Assembly (NCBI GenBank): GCA_029261925.1
Contig: JAJDAJ010000048.1
Span: 62,001-126,000 of the forward strand
Reading direction: 5' to 3'
Origin: Deltaproteobacteria bacterium
GTDB taxonomy: Bacteria > Myxococcota_A > UBA9160 > SZUA-336
DNA length: 64,000 bases
Part shown: piece after piece, positions 20,065 through 29,713 of the stretch
Numbering within the stretch: the first letter of the stretch is position 1
Layout of the letters: the number at the start of each line of letters is the position of its first letter
Made by a program: the position numbers and the translations under genes
Notes under the pieces: model-generated
The model's database searches: none
Told to the model about the DNA's origin: nothing
The model's input: only the letters and a program-made list of their open reading frames with translations

Positions 20065-20094
20065 TTGCTTGCGGCACCTCCGTGCCGATATAGA
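20065..20094 (+). promoter_or_regulatory. Putative sigma-70 promoter of the Fe-S gene pair
   Basis: TTGCTT (20065-20070), 18-nt spacer, TATAGA (20089-20094, continuing AT). One of the few AT-rich patches here, about 105 nt before the carrier start. Confidence 0.5.
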
Positions 20095-20196
20095 ATCGAA
20101 AGCGCGGTGAGGCCCGTCCCAGGGGAGTGCCCGGAGCTGCCCCGAGGGCACGACCGGGTGGCGATCCCAACGGTCACTCCCGACGGAGGTTCGACG

Positions 20197-20526
20197 ATGT
20201 CCGTGATCCAGCTGACCGAGATGGCGGCCGTGAAGGTCCAGCAGCTCATCGAGCGCGACGGGCGCGATGGCTACGCCCTGCGCCTGAAGGTCGTGGGTGG
20301 CGGCTGCAGCGGCCTCCAGTACCAGCTCATGTTCGACGACGAGGTCGGCGAGTGGGACCAGGCCTTTGAGGTCCATGGCGTGCCGGTCGTGGTCGACTCG
20401 AAGAGCGCCGTGTACCTGGTCGGCACGACCGTGGACTACGTCGACGACCTCGACTCCAGCGGGTTCAAGATCGAGAACCCGAACGCGACCGAGACCTGCG
20501 GCTGCGGCCAGAGCTTCGGCGCCTGA
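20197..20526 (+). CDS. erpA: A-type iron-sulfur carrier protein (ErpA/IscA family)
   Basis: 109 aa. Delivers Fe-S clusters to apo-proteins. The three ligand cysteines are Cys37 in GGGCSGLQY and Cys101/Cys103 in ETCGCGQSF. ATG at 20197 is preceded by GGAGGT at 7 nt. The stop codon overlaps the CTG start of the cysteine desulfurase, which links sulfur supply to cluster transfer. ErpA and IscA cannot be told apart firmly. Confidence 0.9.
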   Translation: MSVIQLTEMAAVKVQQLIERDGRDGYALRLKVVGGGCSGLQYQLMFDDEVGEWDQAFEVHGVPVVVDSKSAVYLVGTTVDYVDDLDSSGFKIENPNATETCGCGQSFGA

Positions 20527-21680
20527 GCGACGACGCTCCTCCCGTCTACCTCGACTACCAGGCGACCACGCCCTGTGACCCGTCCGTGGTCGAGGCCATG
20601 GCGCCGTGGTGGACGGAGCGCTTCGGGAACGCCGCCAGCCGCACGCACGCCGCCGGGCACGCCGCGGCGGCGGCCGTGGACGCCGCGCGCCGTCAGGTCG
20701 CCGCGCTCGTCGGTGCCGACGCACGCGAGGTGATCTTCACCTCGGGAGCCACCGAGGCCAGCAACCTGGCCCTGATCGGTGCCGCCCGCGCGCGTCCCGC
20801 CGGCCGCGACGGACTGGTGACCCTGACGACGGAGCACCGGGCGGTGCTCGATCCGCTGGCGCAGCTCGAGCGCGAGGGGCTGCGCGTCACGCGGGTGCGC
20901 GTGGACCGCGAGGGTCTGGCAGACCTCGACGCGCTCGACGCCGCCCTCGACGAGCGCACGCTGCTGGTCAGCGTCATGCACGCCAACAACGAGATCGGCG
21001 TGATCCAGGACCTGGCGGCGATTGCCGCGCGCGCGCACGCGGTGGGAGCGCGGCTGCACTCCGACGCGGCGCAGTCCGCGGGCAAGATCGAGCTGGACGT
21101 GGCGGCGCTGGACGTCGACCTGCTCTCGCTGTCGGCGCACAAGCTGTACGGGCCCAAGGGAATCGGCGCGCTGCTCGTGCGCCGCCGGCGCCCTCCGCTG
21201 GCGCTCGCGCCGCTGCTGCACGGCGGCGGGCACGAGCGCGGCCTGCGCAGCGGCACGCTTCCGGTGCCGCTCTGCGTCGGCTTCGGCGCCGCGTGCGCGC
21301 TCGCGAGCGAACGGCGCGCCTCCGACGCCGCCCGCCAGACCGCGCTGCGCGCGCGGCTCTGGGAGGGCCTGCGCGAGCGGATCGGCGGCGTGCGCCTCAA
21401 CGGCCACCCAGAGCGGCGCCTGCCGGGCAACCTGAACGTGACCTTCCCCGTCGAGGGCGAGGCGCTGCTGGCGGCGACCCCCGAGCTGGCGCTGTCGGCG
21501 GGCTCGGCGTGCAGCTCGGCGATCCCCGAGCCGTCGCACGTGCTGCGCGCGCTCGGGCTCGACGCGCGCGCAGCGCTGGGCTCGCTGCGCCTCTCGCTCG
21601 GCCGTCCGACCGGCGAGGCCGACGTGGAGCGCGCCATCGAGGTGCTCGCCGCGGCGGTGGCGCGGCTCCGGGGCCGCTGA
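20523..21680 (+). CDS. Cysteine desulfurase (NifS/IscS family), CTG start
   Basis: Pyridoxal-phosphate enzyme that takes sulfur from cysteine for Fe-S clusters. 385 aa from the proposed CTG at 20523. PLP lysine is in SAHKLYGPKG (Lys207), FTSGATEASNLAL is the cofactor loop, and the catalytic cysteine is in SAGSACSS (Cys330). The family N-terminus VYLDYQATTPCDP is encoded upstream of the first GTG (20586), and no ATG/GTG/TTG exists before it in frame. The CTG overlapping the erpA stop (CTGA) is the natural start. Confidence 0.9.
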   Translation: MSDDAPPVYLDYQATTPCDPSVVEAMAPWWTERFGNAASRTHAAGHAAAAAVDAARRQVAALVGADAREVIFTSGATEASNLALIGAARARPAGRDGLVTLTTEHRAVLDPLAQLEREGLRVTRVRVDREGLADLDALDAALDERTLLVSVMHANNEIGVIQDLAAIAARAHAVGARLHSDAAQSAGKIELDVAALDVDLLSLSAHKLYGPKGIGALLVRRRRPPLALAPLLHGGGHERGLRSGTLPVPLCVGFGAACALASERRASDAARQTALRARLWEGLRERIGGVRLNGHPERRLPGNLNVTFPVEGEALLAATPELALSAGSACSSAIPEPSHVLRALGLDARAALGSLRLSLGRPTGEADVERAIEVLAAAVARLRGR

Positions 21681-21721
21681 GCGGCCCCCGGGCCGCTATG
21701 CTCACGCCCCCGGAGGGCCGG

Positions 21722-22330
21722 TTGCAGCCGAAGAGCGAGAACGTCGTCTGGAATCACAGCCTCGTGAAGCCCGGGGAGCGCCGCGCGCTGCTCGGGCACG
21801 GGGCCGTCACGCTGTGGTTCACGGGCCTGTCGGGCTCCGGCAAGTCCACGCTCTGCAACGCCGTGGAGAAGCGCCTGGTCGAGCTGGGCGCCATCGCCTA
21901 CGTGCTCGACGGTGACAACGTGCGCGTGGGCCTGTGCGCCGACCTCGGCTTCGAGCCGGCCGATCGCAGCGAGAACATCCGCCGCGTGGGTCAGGTGGCG
22001 CGCCTGTTCAACGATGCTGGCGTGATCGTGCTGACCGCCTTCATCTCGCCGTATCGCTCGGATCGCTCGAGCGCGCGCGAGATCCTGCCCGCGGGGCAGT
22101 TCGTCGAGGTCTTCGTGGACACGCCGCTGGAGGTCTGCGAGCAGAGGGATGTGAAGGGCCTGTACGCGCGCGCGCGCGCCGGCGAGATTCCCGAGTTCAC
22201 GGGGATCTCGGCCCCGTACGAGCCCCCCGAGGCCGCGGAGATCCGGCTGCCGGCGGGGGAGCGCGACGTGGACTGGTGCGTCGAGCGCGTCATCGAGTAC
22301 CTGCGGCAGACAGACGTGCTCGCCTCCTGA
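21722..22330 (+). CDS. cysC: Adenylyl-sulfate kinase
   Basis: Phosphorylates APS to PAPS in sulfate activation. About 202 aa. P-loop GLSGSGKS (35-42), DGDNVR and TAFISPYRSDR are the family motifs, and the N-terminus SENVVWNHSLV is typical. The TTG at 21722 has GGAGGG 4 nt before it and fits the family start; an ATG at 21698 in the same frame is the alternative. No sulfate adenylyltransferase gene is adjacent. Confidence 0.92.
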   Translation: MQPKSENVVWNHSLVKPGERRALLGHGAVTLWFTGLSGSGKSTLCNAVEKRLVELGAIAYVLDGDNVRVGLCADLGFEPADRSENIRRVGQVARLFNDAGVIVLTAFISPYRSDRSSAREILPAGQFVEVFVDTPLEVCEQRDVKGLYARARAGEIPEFTGISAPYEPPEAAEIRLPAGERDVDWCVERVIEYLRQTDVLAS

Positions 22331-22370
22331 GGACTGGTCTCAGGCGCGCGTGGGATCGCGCCGATACGGA

Positions 22371-22399
22371 TTGCCGGGGCCCCGGGGCGTTGTTACGAT
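22371..22399 (+). promoter_or_regulatory. Putative promoter of the TPR-lipoprotein/peptide-transport operon
   Basis: TTGCCG (22371-22376), 17-nt spacer, TACGAT (22394-22399), about 85 nt before the TPR gene. The spacing is ideal. Confidence 0.45.
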
Positions 22400-22481
22400 C
22401 CCGAGGTTCGTCTTTTCTTTCGGGGTGTTGCGCGTTCGGATGCCCCGAGCTGCGCCGCCGGGCGCCATCCACCGAGCGACG

Positions 22482-24281
22482 ATGCGACCGACTGCCAAGA
22501 CCCTTGCTGCGCTGCTGAGCTGCGTCGTCGTCGCGGGCTGCGCCGGACCGCGCGGGCCCGCGCCCGCGAGCTCGACCGCGCTGTCGGCCGATCCGCGCTC
22601 GGAGGCCTGGGCCGCGTTCCTGGCCGCGAGCCAGGCACACGATCGCGGCCGGCTGCTCGAGGCCGCCGAGCTGTACGAGCGCGCGGCCGAGCTCGACCCG
22701 GACTCGAAGGAGCTGCCCCGGCACCTGGCCGGCGTCTGGGCGCAGCTCGGACAGCTCGACCGCGCCGTGCCGCACGCGGCCCGGGCGCTGGAGCTCGATC
22801 CCGAGGACGACCGCCTGCGGGTCTCGATCGCGCGCCTCTACGTGAACCTGGAGCGGCTGGCCGACGCCGCGGCCGTGCTCGAGCCGATGCTCGAGGCGCC
22901 GGATCTCGACGAGGAGATCACGGCCATGCTCTTCGCGCTGTACGCGCGCATGGACCGCGTGGACGATGCGGAGCGCGTTGCCCGGCGGATCATGGAGGCG
23001 AATCCCGAGGACCTGCGAGGACACCTCGCCCTGGGCGTGATCTACGAGCGGGCAGGGCGCTGGGACGAGGCCGTCGCCCTGTACCGCGAGGCGCTGGCGC
23101 TGGAGCCCGAGCGCACTGCTCTGTACGACTACCTGGCGCGGGTGAACCAGGCACGAGGGGACGCCGCCGGCGAGCTCGCCGTGCTGCACGAGAAGCTGGC
23201 GGTGGTCGAGGACGATCGCCGCGCGCTCGGGCGCATCGCCGAGATCCACGAGGAGGCCGGGGACCGCGAGCGCGCCCGCGAGGCGCTCGAGGCGCTGGTG
23301 CGGGCTCATCCGGACCTGGTGCCGGCACAGCTGCGCCTCGGCGCGATGCTCTACGAGATGCAGGAGCTCGAGGCCGCCGAGGAGCACTTCCGCAGCGTGG
23401 TCGCGGACGCCGTCTCGCTACCCCAGCCGGTGATCCTGCACGCCGGGCAGTACTTCCTGGGCCTCGTGCTCGCCGATCGCGAGGCCTTCGACGAGGCGCT
23501 CGAGCTGCTCGAGGAGATCCCGCCGACGTCGGTGCGCTTCCCCGACGCGCGGCGCCTGCGCGCCTGGATCCACGAGCGGCGCGACGACATCGACGCGGCG
23601 ATCGTCGACGCGCGCCAGGCGCTGGCCTCGGCCGAGGACCCGCGCCGCCACGGTGTCTTCCTGGCCGGGCTGTACCAGCGCCGGGGCGACATGGACGCCG
23701 CGCTCGGCGTCATGAACGACCTGATCGCCGAGTACCCCGACGACGTGGAGCTGCTCTACGACCTCGGCGTGATCCACGGCGAGGCCAGCGAGATGGAGCG
23801 CTCGCTCGAGCTGATGAACGAGGTGCTGGCGCGCAACCCGGACCACTACCGGGCGCTGAACTACGTGGGCTACTCCTGGGCCGAGCGCGGCGAGCGTCTC
23901 GACGAGGCGGAGCGCATGATCCGGCGCGCGATCGAGCTCGAGCCCGACGACGGCTACATCATCGACAGCCTCGGCTGGGTGCTCTACCAGCGCGGGCTCC
24001 AGCAGATCGCCGCGGGCGACGGCGACCGCGCGCGCGTGCTCTTCCGCGAGGCGATCGAGAAGCTCGAGCTGGCGCTCGCGAAGCTCGAACGCCGCGATCC
24101 GATCATCACCTGGCACCTGGGCGATGCCTACCGCTCGGTCTCGCGCTTCGAGGAGGCGCTGCGCACCTACCAGGAGGCGCTGGAACTCGGTCCCGGGGAC
24201 GAGGAGGCCGAGGAGATCCGCGGCCAGATCGAGCTGCTCGAGCTGCAGCTCCGCGAGAGTCGCGCCGGGGCCGCGCGCTGA
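22482..24281 (+). CDS. TPR-repeat lipoprotein
   Basis: 599 aa from ATG 22482. Lipoprotein signal with lipobox VVAGC (cleavage before the Cys near residue 20), then about a dozen TPR-type helical pairs (for example AAELYERAAELDPDSKELPR, DEAVALYREALALEPE, YIIDSLGWVLYQRG). Such proteins are scaffolds for envelope complexes and this one's partner is unknown. Its stop overlaps the ATG of the LolB-like lipoprotein by one base, so the two likely work together. Confidence 0.88.
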   Translation: MRPTAKTLAALLSCVVVAGCAGPRGPAPASSTALSADPRSEAWAAFLAASQAHDRGRLLEAAELYERAAELDPDSKELPRHLAGVWAQLGQLDRAVPHAARALELDPEDDRLRVSIARLYVNLERLADAAAVLEPMLEAPDLDEEITAMLFALYARMDRVDDAERVARRIMEANPEDLRGHLALGVIYERAGRWDEAVALYREALALEPERTALYDYLARVNQARGDAAGELAVLHEKLAVVEDDRRALGRIAEIHEEAGDRERAREALEALVRAHPDLVPAQLRLGAMLYEMQELEAAEEHFRSVVADAVSLPQPVILHAGQYFLGLVLADREAFDEALELLEEIPPTSVRFPDARRLRAWIHERRDDIDAAIVDARQALASAEDPRRHGVFLAGLYQRRGDMDAALGVMNDLIAEYPDDVELLYDLGVIHGEASEMERSLELMNEVLARNPDHYRALNYVGYSWAERGERLDEAERMIRRAIELEPDDGYIIDSLGWVLYQRGLQQIAAGDGDRARVLFREAIEKLELALAKLERRDPIITWHLGDAYRSVSRFEEALRTYQEALELGPGDEEAEEIRGQIELLELQLRESRAGAAR

Positions 24282-25005
24282 TGCGCCGCACCGGCGCCCT
24301 GGCGTGCGCCGCCGTGCTTGCCGCCGGCTGCGCGCACGCGCCGCCGGCCCCGCTCGCGCCGGTGCCGATCGCAGAGGCGCGTCAGGCGCTGGCGCGCATC
24401 GACCGCGAGGCCGACGCGCGCGTGGGGCTGCGGGCCGTGGGCCGCCTGCGCCTGGTGACGCCCGAGGGCGACGGGCGCGTCCGCGAGATCATCCTGGCAC
24501 AGAGACCCGACCGGCTGCGGCTGGAGTCGCACGGGCCGCTGGGCCAGGCGGTCGGGCTGCTGGTCACGGCGGACGGCGAGTACAGCTTCTTCGACGGCCA
24601 GCGCCTGGAGTCCGGTGCGGTGCACGACGACCTGCTGGCGCGTCGTCTCGGCCTCGAGCTGCGGCCAGACGAGGCGGTCGAGCTGCTGCTGGCGGCGCCC
24701 CCGATCCCCGGCATCGCGCGCGCCGCGTTCCGCCGCGACTCCGACACCGTGGTCGATGGCGACGGCTGGCGCGTGGTCTACGACGCGCTCGGCGATCTGG
24801 CCCTGCTCGAGACGCTGGAGGCCGACGGGAGCGTGCGCTGGCGCGCCCGCTACGCGGGCTGGCGCGACGAGCCGGGCGGGCGCTTCCCTCGTGAGCTGGA
24901 GCTGGAGTTCCCGGCGACGCAGGTCCGCGCCGAGCTGGCGCTCAGCCGCGTCGAGCTGAACCCCGAGCTGCGACCCGGCCAGTTCCGCGCCCCGGGGGCG
25001 CGTCC

Positions 25006-25009
<4 letters not shown>
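24281..25009 (+). CDS. LolB-like outer-membrane lipoprotein
   Basis: 242 aa. Lipobox AAGC near residue 17. The body resembles the LolA/LolB half-barrel (RAVGRLRLVTPEGDGRVREI, RPDRLRLESHGPLGQ, VTADGEYSFFDG, FPRELELEFP). LolB receives lipoproteins from LolA and inserts them in the outer membrane. Similarity is structural in pattern, and DUF4292-type proteins are the alternative. Stop/start overlaps on both sides place it in the TPR-dppDF operon. Confidence 0.68.
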
Positions 25010-25982
<973 letters not shown>

Positions 25983-25986
<4 letters not shown>

Positions 25987-26951
25987 GCGCGCCGCTCCTC
26001 CAGGTTCGCGGGCTGCACAAGGCATTCCCGGTCGGCGGTGGCTGGCTGGGCCGGCGCCGCTGGCTGCACGCGGTGGCGGGAGTCGATCTGGAGCTCCAGC
26101 CGGGTGAGACGCTGGGCGTCGTGGGCGAGTCGGGCTGCGGCAAGTCCACGCTGGCGCGCCTCATCCTGCGCCTGATCGAGCCCGACCAGGGCGAGGTCCG
26201 CTTCGAGGGCACCGACATGGGCGGGCTCGGCCGCCGCGAGCTCCGGGCGCTGCGGCGCCGCATGCAGATCATCTTCCAGGATCCGTACGCCTCGCTGAAT
26301 CCCCGCATGAGCGTGGGCGAGGCCATCGCCGAGGGTATGCGGGTGCACGGCATGGCAGACGCCGCCGGGCGCCAGGAGCGGGTTCGGGAGCTGCTGGGCG
26401 TGGTGGGGCTGCAGGCCGACCACGCCGAGCGCTACCCGCACGAGTTCAGCGGCGGCCAGCGGCAGCGCATCGGAATCGCGCGTGCCCTCGCCGTGGAGCC
26501 CCGCCTGGTGATCGGTGACGAGCCGGTCTCGTCACTCGACGTCTCGATCCAGGCGCAGATCCTGAACCTGCTGGTCGATCTGCAGGAGCGCTTCGGGCTG
26601 GCCTACGTCTTCATCTCGCACGACCTGCGCGTCGTCCAGCACCTGACCGATCGGATCGCGGTCATGTACCTGGGCCGCGTGGTCGAGAGCGCGCGCAGCG
26701 AGGACCTGTACGCCACGCCGCAGCACCCGTACACCGAGGCGCTGCTCTCGGCGGTGCCCGTGCCCGATCCCACGCGCCGGCGCGAGCGCATCGCGCTTCG
26801 CGGCGACGTTCCGAGCCCGATCGATCCCCCGTCGGGCTGCCCGTTTCACCCGCGGTGTCCGCGTGCAGTCGAGCGCTGCACGACGGAGCGGCCCGAGCTG
26901 CGCGAGGTCGCACCCGGCCACGTCACCGCCTGTCACCTGGCCCCACTCTGA
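25983..26951 (+). CDS. dppF: Oligo/dipeptide ABC transporter ATP-binding protein (DppF/OppF)
   Basis: 322 aa, partner of DppD. GTG at 25983 overlaps the dppD stop. Walker [21 protein letters not shown], signature FSGGQRQR, Walker [15 protein letters not shown] and the C-terminal CPFHPRCP motif are present. Together DppD and DppF form the ATPase heterodimer for peptide import. Confidence 0.93.
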
Positions 26952-26964
26952 GGAGCAAGCGATC

Positions 26965-27273
26965 ATGCGCGTCGAGTACACCTTCGGCCTGGAAGAGGTC
27001 GAGATTCCGTACTTCTCGGTCGAGAGCATGGAGGGTCCGGAGAAGCTGTTCCGGCTCGCCACGCTGATCCTTAACGTGATCGAGGTCAAGGAACGGATCG
27101 ACGTGATCTTCCACAGCCCCAACCAGAACGACCTGCCGCGGAAGATCTCCTCGTTCGAGACGATCCTGCGCAGCGCGCCGCGCTCGCCGGATGTCGCGTT
27201 CGAGGAGGGCGAGCAGGGCTCGCTGGGCAGCTCCTACTACCGCTGGGTGACGATCCATCACCGCAACAGCTGA
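26965..27273 (+). CDS. Small protein of unknown function
   Basis: 102 aa, not recognised. ATG at 26965 has GAGGAG nine nt before it and lies 14 nt after dppF, so it is probably co-transcribed. Sequence begins RVEYTFGLEEVEIPYFSVES and ends YYRWVTIHHRNS; no signal peptide or membrane segment. It overlaps the convergent kinase gene by 16 bp at the 3' ends. Confidence 0.65.
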   Translation: MRVEYTFGLEEVEIPYFSVESMEGPEKLFRLATLILNVIEVKERIDVIFHSPNQNDLPRKISSFETILRSAPRSPDVAFEEGEQGSLGSSYYRWVTIHHRNS

Positions 27274-28541
27274 GGCGGCCCGCACCCCGACCAGCGGTGC
27301 GCGCGCCGCAGGCTCTCCGCGATCACGTCGCGCCGCAGGTTCTCGCGCGCGTCCCCCGTCTCCGCGCGCGCGAGATAGGTGTCGAGCGCGCGCTCGCGCA
27401 GGGCGCCGTCCACGGAGTCGGGCAGGGCGGCGTTGAGCTGGGCCAGGTTCTTGACCCGGCGCCGCCGCGCCACGCCGCGACCGAAGCTCACGCGCCCGTA
27501 GTCGATCAGGCGCGGGCCGGTTCCTGGCGTCCAGGCGACGTTGTTGGCCTTGAGGTCCGCGTGATAGATCCCGCGCCGGTGCAGGCGCGCCAGCAGGTCT
27601 CCCAGGGCCTCCGCGAGCTCGCGCCGCTGCGCGTCGGGGACGTCGGACAGATCGTGCTCGACGCGGTCGATCAGCGTCGGGCCGGCGTCGTGCATGACCA
27701 GCCAGCGGCCGGCCCAGCCGACGGCTCGCCCGGTCGGGATCCCGCGCATCTCCAGACCGTGGCCCCCGATCCAGGCGCGGCGTGCCTCGCGGGTGCTGCG
27801 GTGACGCTTGACCACCCAGCCGTCGTGGCGCCAGAGCGTTCCATTGTGGCCGTCCTTGAACGGCGCGCGGGCCCGCGCCTGCTCGACGGCGTCGGCGAGC
27901 GTCCCGGGCTCGACGGCGCGCGCACGGAAGCCCCGCTTCCCGTCGAGCTTCCAGGCCGTGAAGCCCGAGCTCTCCTTGCAGCAGCGCTTCGTGCGGCTGC
28001 GCCAGTGTCGCTGCGCGCGGCGGTCGCGGGCGCGCCGTGCTCCGGCGAGCTGCGGTGGCAGTGGCTCGCCGAGCGAGTACGCCAGGAAGCCCAGGTCCCA
28101 GCGGCGCAGGAAGCGTGGCACGCGGGGCAGGAAGCGCGAGCGCTGCAGGTCGAGCAGCCAGAGCCGGCCCCCGGAGAGCATCAGGTTGCCGACGTGCAGG
28201 TCTCCGTGGAACATCCCCGCGTCGTGCATGCGCCGGGTCAGCGCGAGCACGGAGTCGAGGTCGGCGCGCGTGGCCTCGCGCGGCTCGGGCAGTCGCTCCA
28301 GGGCGATCCAGTCGTCGCCGTACCCGAGGACTTCCGGGACGGGCAGGCCGCGCGCGCGGGCGCGCTCCAGGTTGCGCGCCTCGCGCGTGGCGACCTCGGG
28401 ACGGCGTCGGAAGAGCTTGATGAACGCCGCGTCTGCGGTGGCGGCGAGGCGCACCGGGCTATCCTTCAGGATCTCGACGCCCGCGGGTCGCTCCCCCGCG
28501 CGCAGGCCGCGCGCCAGGGCCTCGAGCCGCTCCTGCTTCAA
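27258..28541 (-). CDS. Tandem kinase protein, two WaaP/Kdo-kinase-like domains
   Basis: 427 aa with two complete kinase-like domains in one chain. Domain 1 (about 30-160): Lys42, catalytic loop HGDLHVGNL (112-120), metal Asp in LLDLQRS (131). Domain 2 (about 225-400): Lys245, catalytic loop YHADLKANN (326-334), metal Asp in LIDYGRV (347). Both match the lipopolysaccharide (heptose/Kdo) kinase type seen in WaaP/KdkA families. The TTG start at 28541 overlaps the stop of the glycosyltransferase, so both are likely to modify the LPS core. Substrates cannot be assigned. Confidence 0.82.
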   Translation of the reverse strand: MKQERLEALARGLRAGERPAGVEILKDSPVRLAATADAAFIKLFRRRPEVATREARNLERARARGLPVPEVLGYGDDWIALERLPEPREATRADLDSVLALTRRMHDAGMFHGDLHVGNLMLSGGRLWLLDLQRSRFLPRVPRFLRRWDLGFLAYSLGEPLPPQLAGARRARDRRAQRHWRSRTKRCCKESSGFTAWKLDGKRGFRARAVEPGTLADAVEQARARAPFKDGHNGTLWRHDGWVVKRHRSTREARRAWIGGHGLEMRGIPTGRAVGWAGRWLVMHDAGPTLIDRVEHDLSDVPDAQRRELAEALGDLLARLHRRGIYHADLKANNVAWTPGTGPRLIDYGRVSFGRGVARRRRVKNLAQLNAALPDSVDGALRERALDTYLARAETGDARENLRRDVIAESLRRAHRWSGCGPPQLLR

Positions 28542-29623
28542 GCCCGCACCCGCGCGTAGAGCTCGAGCACGCGGTCCGCGTGCCTCTGCCAGGTGAAGTC
28601 CGCCGCGCGCTGCCGCGCCGCCTCGCCCATCGTGCGCAGTCGACCCGGGTCGTCGAGCGCGCGCAGGGCGGGTGCGAAGTCGTGCGCGGCGATCCAGCCG
28701 GAGATGCCCGGCTCGATCAGCTCCGCCGCCCCGTTGGTCGGCGTGGTCGCGACCGGCAGGCCCGAGGCCATGGCCTCGAGGCAGGCGTTGGCGAAGGCAT
28801 CGTAGCGGGTCGGCAGCACCAGCAGCTCCGCCGCGGCGTGCAGCGCTTCCACGTCGGATCGCGGGCCGAGGAAGTGCACGCGTCCTCCGAGGCCCCGGCG
28901 CCGGGCATGCTCCCGGTAGGGACCGGGCGCGTCGCCGCCGGCCACCAGCAGGCAGCCCTTGCCCCCGGCGTCCGCCAGCGCGTCGATCGCGGCGCGCAGA
29001 CCCTTGCGCTCGAAGCCGTGCCCGACGAAGAGTGCCGCGGGCCCCTCGATTCCCAGCTCGGCCCGGACCGCGGCACCGCGCGCGGCACGACGCTCCGGCG
29101 TGAAGCGCTCCAGGTCCACGCCGTTGTAGATCACGACCAGCCGCTCGGCGCCCACGCCGTAGCGCTGCGCGATCTCGTCGGCGACCAGCTGCGAGTTGCA
29201 CTGCACGATCTGACGCGGGTCGGCGAAGACGCGCTCCTCGATGCCGAGGATGGCGCGGTGACGCGGTGAGAGCCGCTGCAGCCGCGAGGCGCCGTACATC
29301 AGCTCCATGTACGCCGCGTGCGTGCCGCCCCCGGCGCGGTAGACGTGCTGGTGGCGCGTGCGCGAGAAGGAGTGCACCACGTCGTAGCCGCGGGTCGCGA
29401 TGGCGGCGCGGCGCGAGAACACGCGCACGCGCAGCGGCTGCCAGAAGCGCGGCCCGCCCAGGGCCTCGAGGGCCACCCCGGCCGGCGCTGCCGTGCGTGC
29501 TTCGCGGCAGAACACGCTGATGTCCACACCACGGCGCGCCAGCTCCGAGATCAGCTCGAAGGCGGCGCGCTCCACGCCGCCCGCGCCGGGCGCGAAACGC
29601 TCGATGACCACCGCGACCCGCAC
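28538..29623 (-). CDS. GT4-family glycosyltransferase, WaaG-like
   Basis: 361 aa, GT-B fold. N-terminal loop PGAGGVERAAFEL, Rossmann part with YDVVHSFSRTRHQH, then VIYNGVDLERFTPE between the domains and the nucleotide-sugar site YDAFANACLEAMASG with the E-x7-E pattern. WaaG-type LPS core transferases have the same layout, and the GT pairs with an LPS-kinase-like gene. GTG at 29623 lies 7 nt after a TAGTCT box with no Shine-Dalgarno. Confidence 0.88.
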   Translation of the reverse strand: MRVAVVIERFAPGAGGVERAAFELISELARRGVDISVFCREARTAAPAGVALEALGGPRFWQPLRVRVFSRRAAIATRGYDVVHSFSRTRHQHVYRAGGGTHAAYMELMYGASRLQRLSPRHRAILGIEERVFADPRQIVQCNSQLVADEIAQRYGVGAERLVVIYNGVDLERFTPERRAARGAAVRAELGIEGPAALFVGHGFERKGLRAAIDALADAGGKGCLLVAGGDAPGPYREHARRRGLGGRVHFLGPRSDVEALHAAAELLVLPTRYDAFANACLEAMASGLPVATTPTNGAAELIEPGISGWIAAHDFAPALRALDDPGRLRTMGEAARQRAADFTWQRHADRVLELYARVRA

Positions 29624-29630
29624 CCGGCCA

Positions 29631-29636
29631 AGACTA
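29631..29636 (-). promoter_or_regulatory. -10 box TAGTCT, 7 nt before GTG (likely leaderless)
   Basis: On the minus strand TAGTCT is followed by 7 nt and the GTG of the glycosyltransferase. No ribosome binding site and no clear -35. Confidence 0.4.
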
Positions 29637-29713
29637 CCCCGCACGTCGCCCGGTCGCCGCGCGGGCGGAATTCGTGGCGGAGCCGGGGCGCGGCGGGTAG
29701 CCATGTGTCGCTG

